A stretch of DNA of 19,215 nt from Desulfoprunum sp. (GCA_030696435.1 JAUYSF010000401.1:1-19215); one strand, 5' to 3'. Positions 1-6,712 are shown, counted from the first letter of the stretch. A program made the numbers and translations. Notes: generated by a model not told the origin, from the sequence alone.

Positions 1-73
1 CTCCCAGCAGAGTATAGAAAAAATTGACGATCTGGCCGAGGGCACAGCGAAAATGTCTGGCAGAACCGCATTA
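1..73 (-). pseudogene. nrdD: Continuation of the nrdD frame beyond the in-frame TAA (partial, runs off the window)
   Basis: Reading the nrdD frame through the TAA at 73-71 gives CGSARHFRCALGQIVNFFYT and a few more residues to the window edge. From memory of the family this matches the conserved NrdD stretch directly after the GxxGKV segment, so a coding frame was interrupted at one codon with no frameshift. TAA is one substitution from GAA, CAA or AAA, any of which would suit the site. The candidate explanations are a recent nonsense mutation, a base-calling or assembly error, or recoding. UAA is not a known selenocysteine codon. The gene upstream of the window edge cannot be seen. Confidence 0.7.
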
Positions 74-685
74 CACCTTACCCGGCGCCCCGGTGAAACC
101 TCTTTTCAACAGGTCGCGCAGATCCCAGCCCACACAATAGACCGAGAGCAGACCGAGATCGTGGATATGCAGATCGCCGTTCTGATGGGCAGCGCGGACC
201 TCGGCTGGGTAAATTTTGTTCAACCAGTAGGTTTTACTCACCTCGCTGGAGATATAGTTGTTCAGTCCCTGCAGCGAGTAGGACATATTGGAGTTTTCCT
301 GGACCTGCCAGTCAAGTTTCTGCAGATAGCCATCAATCAGCTCAAGATCGGTTTTCGTGACCATGTCGCGGAGGCGGGCATGCTGGTCACGGTAGAGGAT
401 ATAGGCCTTGGCCGTCTTTTTGTAGACCGATGACAGCAGCACCTCTTCGACCAGATCCTGAATATCTTCGACGGTCGGGATCTCGGTGCTAAACATATTC
501 TGGGCGATGGCCAGGACCTGCATGGTGAGCCGACGTGCTTCAGGCATGCCGATCTCGCCGGTGACCAGACCTGCCTTGGTGAGTGCGTTGGTAATCTTTT
601 CGGCTTGAAAGGGGACGAGACGCTGGTCCCGTTTCCTGATCGAGGTGAACAACTGGACGGACTGCAACGCAATAGTCTGGGACAT
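71..685 (-). CDS. nrdD: Anaerobic (class III) ribonucleoside-triphosphate reductase, N-terminal 204 residues before an in-frame stop
   Basis: NrdD reduces ribonucleoside triphosphates to deoxy forms without oxygen, using a glycyl radical installed by NrdG. The visible part carries an N-terminal ATP-cone (about residues 12-100, with RKRDQRLVPFQAEKI), the allosteric nucleotide-binding module. The start of the catalytic barrel follows (NGDLHIHDLG near residue 170, then GWDLRDLLKRGF). The start ATG (685-683) has a GGAGAG Shine-Dalgarno element just upstream. Family members are about 600-700 residues, so this is only the first third. Translation meets TAA at 73-71, yet the same frame stays NrdD-like beyond it (see the 1-73 entry). 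The gene is preceded by a cobalamin riboswitch and NrdR boxes. Family identity is secure. Whether a full protein is made is not. Confidence 0.85.
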   Translation of the reverse strand: MSQTIALQSVQLFTSIRKRDQRLVPFQAEKITNALTKAGLVTGEIGMPEARRLTMQVLAIAQNMFSTEIPTVEDIQDLVEEVLLSSVYKKTAKAYILYRDQHARLRDMVTKTDLELIDGYLQKLDWQVQENSNMSYSLQGLNNYISSEVSKTYWLNKIYPAEVRAAHQNGDLHIHDLGLLSVYCVGWDLRDLLKRGFTGAPGKV

Positions 686-725
686 AACTCTCTCCTTGAC
701 GCGAGGTGACGAGTGAATGGGGTTA

Positions 726-748
726 CAGCCCGACTGCTGTTGGGGCTG
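726..748 (-). promoter_or_regulatory. Hairpin between the B12 riboswitch and the nrdD start; possible expression platform
   Basis: CAGCCC (726-731) can pair with GGGCTG (743-748) around an 11-nt loop. It lies between the end of the riboswitch aptamer and the ribosome binding site of nrdD. There is no run of U after it, so it does not look like a simple intrinsic terminator. A role in the ON/OFF switch is an inference. Confidence 0.4.
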
Positions 749-757
749 CTGCTTTAC

Positions 758-930
758 GGTAGGTTTTCGGACTTCCAGGCGTATTGTGGCCTACTGATTA
801 TCCCTTCCCAGCCATTCCGGCCAGTGGTTACGATAACGTTCGTTCCTGATTACCGCTGCGCGACAGTTCCGGATTCTCACCGGATTCCCTTTGTATTCTT
901 TTTCAAGATATCTTGAGAAAGAACCGCTTG
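758..930 (-). promoter_or_regulatory. Cobalamin (B12) riboswitch in the nrdD leader
   Basis: On the minus strand the region contains the hallmark blocks of the cobalamin riboswitch in order. First is a P2-like hairpin (about 930-890), then GGGAATCCGGTGAGAATCCGG, then CTGTCGCGCAGCGGTAATC, then CCACTGGCC. Last is the closing block GGAAGTCCGAAAACCTACC ending at 758. It sits 73 nt upstream of the nrdD ATG, in the sense orientation. Known biology: B12 binding normally represses the downstream gene. Repressing a B12-independent reductase when B12 is present makes sense if the organism also has a B12-dependent class II enzyme, which is not visible here. A CAGCCC/GGGCTG hairpin at 726-748 may belong to the expression platform. 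No U-tract follows it, so control may be translational. Confidence 0.92.
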
Positions 931-931
931 A

Positions 932-978
932 ACACTATATAGAGTATTGTTCTGGTTTGGTCAATCGATATGTAGTAT
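932..978. promoter_or_regulatory. Tandem NrdR boxes upstream of nrdD
   Basis: ACACTATATAGAGTAT (932-947) differs at two positions from the palindromic NrdR box form acaCtAtATaTaGtgt. A second, weaker copy, AATCGATATGTAGTAT (963-978), keeps the central AT-rich core and the TAGT half. The two starts are 31 bp apart (15-bp spacer), the three-helical-turn spacing typical of NrdR box pairs. NrdR is the ATP/dATP-sensing repressor of ribonucleotide reductase genes. The boxes overlap the predicted -10 and -35 elements of nrdD, as expected for repression. The spacing and the position in front of an nrd gene make coincidence unlikely. The nrdR gene itself is not in the window. Confidence 0.75.
936..964 (-). 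promoter_or_regulatory. Sigma-70-type promoter of nrdD
   Basis: On the minus strand TTGACC (964-959) and TATATA (941-936) are separated by 17 nt. Transcription would start near 929, directly at the beginning of the riboswitch fold. The -10 lies inside the upstream-most NrdR box on the transcript side and the -35 touches the other box. Confidence 0.7.
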
Positions 979-1312
979 ACATAGTTCGTTTTTTTGCGCG
1001 ATTGGTACGGCCTGATTTTAGCTGAGGCGGGTGGCGGATTGTGGCAAACGCTGACTTGTAAGTTTGGGGATTATTCGTCGAGCACATGTTTTTGCCGGTC
1101 GTGTCATCAAGGCCCGGAGAAAAAATAACACCAGGATTTTTGACTTCTTGAAAAACTCACGATACCATTAGAGCAGTATAATAAGCCGACTCTCGGCGGG
1201 TACCATTTGTGGAAGGCAGGAGATTGATTGTTCCGCTACTCGGTCGGTGGGGGAAGAATTGAAAAAATGATGGCGAGGGATCGGATCGGTGGCAGCGGAA
1301 TGGGAATGAGCA
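979..1312. other. Intergenic stretch between divergent nrdD and the response regulator
   Basis: I see no gene here. A perfect TATAAT lies at 1177-1182, but the nearest good -35 (TTGAAA, 1148-1153) is 23 nt away, too far for a normal promoter. It is therefore only a weak candidate for the regulator's promoter. No convincing Shine-Dalgarno element stands in front of the ATG at 1313; the sequence there is GGGAATGAGCA. A TGGC at 1042 was tested as a sigma-54 promoter and lacks the GC at the required distance. Confidence 0.4.
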
Positions 1313-2734
1313 ATGCCTGAGATTTTAGTAGTTGATGATGATGTTGATATCTGTCGGATGCTGGAAAAAAAACTCCAGCGTTCCGGCCATCAACCTTCTC
1401 TTGCCAATACCCTGGCGGATGGATTGATTAAGGCGGAAGGCGGAGCCTTTGACGTGATCCTGCTTGACGTGCAGATGCCTGACGGCAACGGCCTGGAGTT
1501 TATTCCGAGGTTCAAGGCCTTGCAGTCGAACCCCGAAATTATCATCTTTACCGGCCATGGAGATCTTGATGGCGCCGATAAGGCGATCAAAAGCGGGGCC
1601 TGGGGTTACATTGAAAAAGCCAACGTGATCAAGGAGCTAGACCTGCCGCTGACCCGTGCCCTCGAATATCGGGAGGAGAAGAGGAGGAGCAAGATTTCTC
1701 CCGTCTATCTGAAACGAGAAAAAATTATCGGCCATAGCAAAAAGATAAATGCCTGCTTTGACAAACTTGCCAAGGCGGCTGCCAGCGAGGCCAATGTCCT
1801 TATCAGCGGCGAGACCGGAACCGGTAAAGAACTTTTCGCCAGAGCCATCCACGAAAACAGTAGTCGGTTCGCCAAGAACATTGTCACGGTTGACTGTGCA
1901 TCCCTCCCTGAATCCCTGATAGAAAGCACGCTCTTCGGACACAGCCGGGGAGCCTTTACCGGTGCCGATAGATCGCAGGATGGCCTTGTCAAACACGCCG
2001 ACGGCGGCACCCTTTTTCTCGATGAAGTTGGTGAGTTGCCGCTTGCCATGCAGAAAGCCTTTCTCCGAGTCCTGCAGGAGCACAAGTTTCGGCCGGTGGG
2101 GTCTTCACAGGAACAGACCAGCGATTTCCGGGTGGTGGCCGCGACCAATAGAAACCTTGAGGAGTGTGTTAAGGCCGGTACCTTTCGCAGTGATCTGTTT
2201 TACCGTCTCCAGTCTTTGACGATTCACCTTCCGCCCCTGCGCGAACGAAAAGAAGATATGCTCGAACTGGTGGTACACAGTATTACCAGGTTGTGCGCCC
2301 GGACGAATGTCGATTTGAAGGGCGTTTCCCCTGATTTTATCGAGGCATTGACGAGTTATGACTGGCCGGGAAATGTGCGGGAGCTGTTCCAGACACTGGA
2401 GCAGGTTTTTGCCAATGGCAAACATACCAGGATCCTCTTCCCCCATCATCTGCCCGAGAAAATCCGTATCAGCCACGCGCATGATGCCCTGAAATCGGCC
2501 GACGACCTCCCAGTAAAGGAGCGGTTTTTGCCGGAGCCAACGGGCATTTTACCGGACTGGCGCCAGGCCAAGGAAACATTTGAAGGGGAGTACATCAGAA
2601 AACTCATGGTCAGAGCCCAGGGTGATATCAGAGAGGCCTGTAGCCTCTCCGGGATATCAAAGGCCCGGCTGTATCAGCTGCTCGGTAAATATGAGCAGAT
2701 ACCCTCCCGTCCTGCCAAGTGGCAGAGTAACTGA
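1313..2734 (+). CDS. Sigma-54-dependent response regulator (NtrC/AtoC family)
   Basis: This 473-residue bacterial enhancer-binding protein activates RNA polymerase carrying sigma-54 when phosphorylated by a sensor kinase. Three domains are visible. The receiver domain (1-120) has the acidic pocket DDD at 8-10, phospho-acceptor D52 in LLDVQMPDG, T80 and K102. The AAA+ domain (about 135-380) has Walker A GETGTGKE (166-173), the sigma-54 contact loop GAFTGA (213-218), Walker B TLFLDEVG and the arginine-finger region FRSDLFYRL. The C-terminal Fis-type helix-turn-helix is at about 437-462. All key residues are present, so it should be an active ATPase. No histidine kinase is adjacent, so it is an orphan here. 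It is convergent with the CoA-transferase, 47 bp apart. Its targets are unknown; a sigma-54-like promoter occurs at 5599-5615. Confidence 0.95.
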   Translation: MPEILVVDDDVDICRMLEKKLQRSGHQPSLANTLADGLIKAEGGAFDVILLDVQMPDGNGLEFIPRFKALQSNPEIIIFTGHGDLDGADKAIKSGAWGYIEKANVIKELDLPLTRALEYREEKRRSKISPVYLKREKIIGHSKKINACFDKLAKAAASEANVLISGETGTGKELFARAIHENSSRFAKNIVTVDCASLPESLIESTLFGHSRGAFTGADRSQDGLVKHADGGTLFLDEVGELPLAMQKAFLRVLQEHKFRPVGSSQEQTSDFRVVAATNRNLEECVKAGTFRSDLFYRLQSLTIHLPPLRERKEDMLELVVHSITRLCARTNVDLKGVSPDFIEALTSYDWPGNVRELFQTLEQVFANGKHTRILFPHHLPEKIRISHAHDALKSADDLPVKERFLPEPTGILPDWRQAKETFEGEYIRKLMVRAQGDIREACSLSGISKARLYQLLGKYEQIPSRPAKWQSN

Positions 2735-2781
2735 AGGGCTGCTTTTTCTCCTCGCGTTCTCCAGGTTCAGGCAAAGCCTGC

Positions 2782-4290
2782 TCAACTACCGGCTGCATCT
2801 CCTTGTGGCCGCATATCGCCAGTGGCCATGAATCGCTCGTGCAGGCGAAACACCTCCCCGAGGATATGGGGCTCGTGGCCGCCCGGATTCTTCAAAGCTC
2901 GCTGATAGTAATCCCACAAGAGGTCCCGGTAGTCCGGATGGGCGCATTTCTTGATGACCTGTTCGGCCACCTGGCGGGGAGTGAGGGAGCGGGTGTCCAC
3001 CAGGCCGAATTCAGTGACGATGATAGCAACCGAGTGTTCGCTATGATCGACATGGGAGACCATGGGGACGATCGCCGAGATCTTGCCGTCCTTGGCCGTG
3101 CTCGGCGTGACAATGAAGGAGATGGCACCGTTTCTGAGAAAATCTCCCGAGCCGCCGATACCGTTCATCAACTGGGAGCCCATGACATGGGTTGAGTTGA
3201 CATGGCCGTAAATATCCACTTCGATGGCGGTGTTGATGGCGACAATCCCCAGACGGCGGATGACTTCGGGAGAATTGGAGATCTCCACCGGCCGTAGTAC
3301 CACCTTTTCCTTATAGCGATAGAGTTCGTTGAAAAATCGTATTCTCGCCTTGTGCGACAGGGTCATGGCCGAGCCGGAGGCATAGCGGACCTTACCCATG
3401 TCGATCAGGTCCAGGACCGAATCCTGCAGGACTTCGGAATAGATGTCGATATTGTGATAGAAGTCGTCAGTGAGAAAACCGCTGAGCACGGCATTGGCCA
3501 CATCGCCGACACCGGACTGCCAGGGCAGGGAGGCCGGCAGCCGGCCTTGGCGAATCTCATGCCTGACAAAATCAAGGATTTGCAAGGCGATCTGTTGAGA
3601 GACCTCGTCCGGTTCGGTAAAAACGGCACAGCAATCCTCTTCATTGCTGAAAACGATGCCGACGACGCGGTTCGGGTCCATTTCGATGAACGGTTTGCCG
3701 ATGCGATCCGAGGTCCGGTAGATCGGGATGGGCATCCGGTAGGGCGGATCCTCAGGGATGAAGATATCGTGGATACCGTAGAGATCCTCTGGTTCAGGGC
3801 ATATCTCGATAATGATCTTCTTGGCCTTTCTGACGTAACTTGGGGTGTTGCCGACGGACATGGTGGGGATGAGATGTCCCGCTTCGGTGATGGCCAGGGC
3901 CTCGACGATAGCCACATCGACCTCGCCCCAGTTTCCGGCCCTGACTTGCCCGGAGAGCATCGACAGGTGATCGTCTTTGAAGTGGATGCGGCCCTCATTG
4001 ATCTGCCTGCGCATGGTCCGGTCGCTCATATAAGGGCGTCGCCAGGCCACCAGACCGGCCTCCGCCAGAATGCCGTCGACCGATTCCCCCGTTGAGGCCC
4101 CGGCGAACAGGTTGATTTTGAACTGTTCACCGGTCTTGGCCCGCCGCACTAACTCTTTCGGGATCAGTTTGGGATATCCTGAGGTGAAGCCTGAAATAAA
4201 CAGATTCGTGCCGTCTTGGATATGTTGTGCTGCTGTCTTGGCATCGGTGATTTTGTCGAGTAAGGCCGGGTAGTGTATTCGGTTTTGCAT
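2782..4290 (-). CDS. Acetyl-CoA hydrolase/succinyl-CoA:acetate CoA-transferase family protein
   Basis: This 502-residue cytoplasmic enzyme belongs to the Cat1/AarC/SucC-type CoA-transferases. They swap CoA between succinyl-CoA (or another acyl-CoA) and acetate through a glutamyl-CoA thioester. The N-terminal glycine-rich stretch is present (FISGFTSGYPK). A GVGDVANAV segment lies at about 260-268, and the probable catalytic glutamate is E286 in IYSEVLQDSVLDL. A CoA-loop-like GIGGSGDF occurs near 377-384. I chose the ATG at 4290. An upstream TTG at 4371 would add 27 unconserved-looking residues. It follows the aldo/keto reductase by 81 bp on the same strand and is probably cotranscribed. In anaerobes of this group such enzymes serve acetate or propionate metabolism; the exact acyl donor cannot be read from sequence. 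Only a weak CAGGC/GCCTG hairpin (2768-2780) lies after the stop. Confidence 0.92.
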   Translation of the reverse strand: MQNRIHYPALLDKITDAKTAAQHIQDGTNLFISGFTSGYPKLIPKELVRRAKTGEQFKINLFAGASTGESVDGILAEAGLVAWRRPYMSDRTMRRQINEGRIHFKDDHLSMLSGQVRAGNWGEVDVAIVEALAITEAGHLIPTMSVGNTPSYVRKAKKIIIEICPEPEDLYGIHDIFIPEDPPYRMPIPIYRTSDRIGKPFIEMDPNRVVGIVFSNEEDCCAVFTEPDEVSQQIALQILDFVRHEIRQGRLPASLPWQSGVGDVANAVLSGFLTDDFYHNIDIYSEVLQDSVLDLIDMGKVRYASGSAMTLSHKARIRFFNELYRYKEKVVLRPVEISNSPEVIRRLGIVAINTAIEVDIYGHVNSTHVMGSQLMNGIGGSGDFLRNGAISFIVTPSTAKDGKISAIVPMVSHVDHSEHSVAIIVTEFGLVDTRSLTPRQVAEQVIKKCAHPDYRDLLWDYYQRALKNPGGHEPHILGEVFRLHERFMATGDMRPQGDAAGS

Positions 4291-4371
4291 AGGTGGATGC
4301 TGTTTCCTTGTCACAATTGTCGGGCTTTGTAATATCCTGTTTCCTTTTTTACCGTCGCTGCCTGTTGGCAA

Positions 4372-5325
4372 TCACTTTTCCCAGAGCTCGGCGACGGTAT
4401 AGGGTGAACCGGGACCTTGCCAGAAAGCGCCGTCGACATAGCGGTAGCCTTTGTCGAGTGCGCCGATTTCGTTCATATCGCTGTCATCAAGCCGGATACT
4501 GCCGGCATCCAGATTTTGCCTGAGCCTCTGTGGATTGACTGATTTAGGGATGACAATCGTGCCTCGGTTCAGCGCCCAGGCCAGCAGGATGTGGCCGGCA
4601 AGGACCCCGTGTTTTTCGGCGATACGCAGTATCGTTGGGTCTTGCAGGAGGACGGGCTCCTTGTCCTTTTTCATGCCCTTTGCCCGATCGCCGGAGCCAA
4701 GAGGGGAATAGGCTGTGAGCAGTATGCCGTTTTGCCGGCAATATTCAAGCATGTCGCTCTGCTGGAGATAGGGATGCAGCTCGATCTGGTTCATCGCAGG
4801 CGGAATCACGGCTTCGCGTCGAAGGGCATCGAGCTTTTTGATATTGAAATTACAGACGCCGATATGTTTCACCAATCCCTTCTCGACACAGGCCTCCATG
4901 GCCCGCCAGGTGGCCAGGGTGGGGATCTCTGTCAGCGGAATATAGTCCTTTGTGGTCCGGGGGAAAAAGACCTCATGGCTGAAGGCGACCGGCCAATGGA
5001 TGAGGTAGAGGTCCAGATAGTTCAGTTGCAGATCGGCCAGGGTCTTTTCCAGGGCAGGTTGGACCTGCTCCGGTGCGTGGGCGTTGTTCCACAGCTTGGA
5101 GGTCAGCCATAATTCTTGACGAGTTACTGCGCCTGAGCCGGTGACCTCGGCTATGGCGGTACCCACTTCTTTTTCATTTTCGTAGGCCGGAGCACAGTCA
5201 ATATGTCGGTAGCCGATGGCAAGGGCCTCTTTAACTGCGCTGTAGACCTGGCCTTTTGAGGATTTCCAGGTGCCAAGGCCAAGGGCCGGTATCTGTAGTT
5301 TTTCTCTTAATGTCTGAAATGTCAT
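4372..5325 (-). CDS. Aldo/keto reductase
   Basis: This 317-residue NADPH-dependent oxidoreductase of the AKR superfamily has a (beta/alpha)8 barrel, acts in the cytoplasm and reduces aldehydes or ketones. The catalytic tetrad is complete: D43 and Y48 in HIDCAPAYENE, K77 in TSKLWN, H110 in LIHWP. The cofactor-binding motif TIVIPKS and a following arginine-containing loop are near residues 255-270. The ATG at 5325 has AGGAG seven bases upstream. Longer readings upstream run through repeat-like intergenic sequence and were rejected. It is the first gene of a probable two-gene unit with the CoA-transferase. A candidate promoter (TTTACG, 17 nt, TACAAC) lies upstream on the minus strand but is weak. 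The substrate is unknown. Confidence 0.94.
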   Translation of the reverse strand: MTFQTLREKLQIPALGLGTWKSSKGQVYSAVKEALAIGYRHIDCAPAYENEKEVGTAIAEVTGSGAVTRQELWLTSKLWNNAHAPEQVQPALEKTLADLQLNYLDLYLIHWPVAFSHEVFFPRTTKDYIPLTEIPTLATWRAMEACVEKGLVKHIGVCNFNIKKLDALRREAVIPPAMNQIELHPYLQQSDMLEYCRQNGILLTAYSPLGSGDRAKGMKKDKEPVLLQDPTILRIAEKHGVLAGHILLAWALNRGTIVIPKSVNPQRLRQNLDAGSIRLDDSDMNEIGALDKGYRYVDGAFWQGPGSPYTVAELWEK

Positions 5326-5419
5326 GACAATCTCCTGTTGTTGTGGATCTGAAGCGAGAGCCTCTTCCGCCAAGTTGTATCTCTCAATATTTTCGACGTA
5401 AAAGCGAGATAATAGGGAC

Positions 5420-5544
5420 ATTATGCGAAAAGATCAAGTTGAGCGTGATGCTCATTTTTTCCTTTCGGCAGCGCGGTACGTGTATGTACTGTCTCGTCGC
5501 TGCTCGCTTGCCTGCTCGGTCTCATCTTGAATTGGAGATGGAAT
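5420..5544 (+). repeat. Dispersed ~125-bp repeat, copy 1 (degenerate ends)
   Basis: Positions 5483-5513 are identical over 31 bp to the reverse complement of 8205-8235. Downstream, CTTGAATTGGAGATGGAAT (5526-5544) matches the end of copy 2 at 15 of 19 bases at the same distance. A CGGCAGCGCGGTAC block (near 5466-5479) also has a counterpart, CGGCTGCGCGGTGC, in copy 2. The left end (5420-5438) keeps only ATT and ATCAAG and is degraded. It lies 95 bp upstream of the aldo/keto reductase start. There is no protein-coding content. Confidence 0.75.
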
Positions 5545-5598
5545 CAGCTTCGATAAATCTCATGATAACGGTAAGATGTAGATATTTCGGCAATTTTT

Positions 5599-5615
5599 CT
5601 GGTGCCAACCTTGCA
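5599..5615 (+). promoter_or_regulatory. Candidate sigma-54 promoter
   Basis: CTGGTGCCAACCTTGCA has the invariant GG (5601-5602) and GC (5613-5614) separated by exactly 10 bases, and the TTGCA of the -12 element. The -24 element is TGGTGC rather than TGGCAC. Transcription would start near 5626, running through the 26-bp palindrome and the hairpins toward the small gene at 5973. The sigma-54 assignment is inferred from the motif alone. An enhancer-binding regulator is encoded in the same window at 1313-2734. Confidence 0.45.
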
Positions 5616-5690
5616 AATTCATCGGGCTTGGTGATACAATTGTCTGAAAATGTTCGCATCCTACCTGCGGTGGGGGCATAAACTAACTTT

Positions 5691-5716
5691 CTGCTTATTA
5701 ATGCATTAATAAGCAG
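5691..5716. repeat. Perfect 26-bp palindrome
   Basis: CTGCTTATTAATG (5691-5703) is followed immediately by its exact reverse complement (5704-5716), with no spacer. An AT-rich uninterrupted palindrome of this length is typical of an operator for a dimeric regulator. It could also form a cruciform or RNA hairpin. No regulator gene is adjacent. Confidence 0.9.
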
Positions 5717-5899
5717 TCGGTTTGCTTTGGCGTCAATATTGCGTGGTCATTGGCTAATGCAATCCAGCTCTTTGCCTCAGGACAGGAGCGCAAGGTCAGC
5801 AGTTTGAATCTATTCCGGCAGGCACCTTATATGGAGGGTGGTGCAAGGCCGACGACAGCATCTTGTTCTCAAAAAGAAGTGCGCCCCTCATGGGGTGTA

Positions 5900-5943
5900 T
5901 CTTCGGCCACGGCGGCCAGCCGGAGACTTTTTTGTATTTTTTT
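5900..5943 (+). terminator. Rho-independent terminator upstream of the small SAP-like gene
   Basis: TCTTCGGC (5900-5907) pairs with GCCGGAGA (5919-5926) over 8 bp with one G-U pair. It is followed by C, six T (5928-5933) and another T-run to 5943. It lies 30-70 bp before the start at 5973, so it either ends an upstream small RNA or attenuates the small gene. Confidence 0.75.
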
Positions 5944-5972
5944 CGAACCAACTGTAAAAAAAGAGGGATGCG

Positions 5973-6161
5973 ATGAAAATTCAGGAAGTGAAAAAAATGG
6001 CAATCGATAAAGGCATAAAGGCCGGCAAGATGAAAAAAGCCGAGCTTATCCGCACCATCCAAACAAAGGAAGGGAATATTCCCTGTTACCAGACGTCAGC
6101 CTTTGACTCGTGTGCTCAGACAGGTTGTTGCTGGCGCAACGAGTGCATGAATTTCAGCTGA
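5973..6161 (+). CDS. Small SAP/Rho-N-like protein with a C-terminal cysteine cluster
   Basis: This 62-residue protein has an N-terminal helix-extended-loop-helix motif (about 1-32, MKIQEVKKMAIDKGIKAGKM, then KKAELIRTIQ). It resembles the SAP or Rho N-terminal fold, a small nucleic-acid-binding module. The C-terminal half has C38, C47, C52, C53 and C58 with the motif GCCWRNEC, which could bind a metal. From memory, similar short proteins occur in Geobacter and other Desulfobacterota, without a known function. A GAGGGA element (5963-5968) precedes the ATG. It follows a terminator-like leader and is followed 107 bp later by uspA. DNA or RNA binding is inferred from the fold only. Confidence 0.8.
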   Translation: MKIQEVKKMAIDKGIKAGKMKKAELIRTIQTKEGNIPCYQTSAFDSCAQTGCCWRNECMNFS

Positions 6162-6268
6162 TTCAGCTCATATCAGTATTCCTACCAAAAAAGAAAACGA
6201 AAGGTTGTCAGGATGTCAAGCATCTTAAAATGATGATGCAACATGTTTGATTTTCAAGGAGGAATGCC

Positions 6269-6712
6269 ATGCGAGAAATTCGTCAGATCATTGTGCCTGT
6301 GGACTTTCAGAGTTATACCGATGAAATAGCCGAATTTGCCGTCGGTATAGCAAACAAGTTGGCCGCAAAAGTCACTTTTTTTCACGTCGTTGAAAGTGTG
6401 GAGTATTACTTTGATTTCATCCCCACATATTTGACCCTGAACGATGAGGAGACTCTTGCTCACGCGCAAAAGAAAATGAGTGATCTCATCGAGAAAAGTA
6501 AAAAAACATGGATGGGATGCACAGGGAAGGTGAGCAGCGGCGATGTGGTTGATACCATCCTTGAATATACGCATGACGAAGGGATGGATATGATTATCAT
6601 GGGAACTCACGGTGCCAGAGGAATCGAAAAAATTCTACTCGGGAGTGTGGCTGACCGGGTCATCAAACGAGCTCCATGCCCAACACTTGTCTATAAACCA
6701 CAAAAGAAATAG
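6269..6712 (+). CDS. Universal stress protein, UspA family
   Basis: This 147-residue single-domain Usp starts with the typical IIVPVDFQSYTDEIAEFAV strand-helix. It ends with the ATP-binding signature GTHGARG, nine residues, GS, followed by VADRVIKRAPCPTLVYKP. The complete G-2x-G-9x-G(S) pattern suggests an ATP-binding member. It is cytoplasmic. Usp proteins support survival under stress or energy limitation, but the precise job is not known from sequence. AAGGAGG (6257-6263) gives a strong ribosome binding site. A hairpin at 6793-6816 probably ends its transcript. Confidence 0.95.
   Translation: MREIRQIIVPVDFQSYTDEIAEFAVGIANKLAAKVTFFHVVESVEYYFDFIPTYLTLNDEETLAHAQKKMSDLIEKSKKTWMGCTGKVSSGDVVDTILEYTHDEGMDMIIMGTHGARGIEKILLGSVADRVIKRAPCPTLVYKPQKK

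Larger units (their letters stand above)
5626..5943 (+). ncRNA. Candidate structured leader or small RNA ending in an intrinsic terminator
   Basis: This stretch lacks a plausible gene but has several potential stems: the palindrome 5691-5716, GCACC/GGTGC around 5820-5845, CCCC/GGGG with a TCAT loop at 5882-5897, and a terminator at 5900-5926 followed by U-runs. A candidate sigma-54 promoter precedes it. It could be a free small RNA of about 310 nt, or an attenuated leader for the gene at 5973. I did not recognise a known riboswitch class in it. Confidence 0.35.

Noticed and set aside
713..916. A 67-codon plus-strand frame
   Set aside because: It is antisense to the conserved blocks of the cobalamin riboswitch, and the translated product resembles nothing.
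1042..1060. TGGCAAACG as a sigma-54 -24 element ahead of the response regulator
   Set aside because: No GC occurs at the required distance.
3352..4095. A 247-codon plus-strand frame
   Set aside because: It is antisense to the CoA-transferase, with no ribosome binding site and no domain.
4291..4371. Extended N-terminus of the CoA-transferase from a TTG codon
   Set aside because: The 27 extra residues look non-homologous, and the internal ATG gives the normal family start and length.
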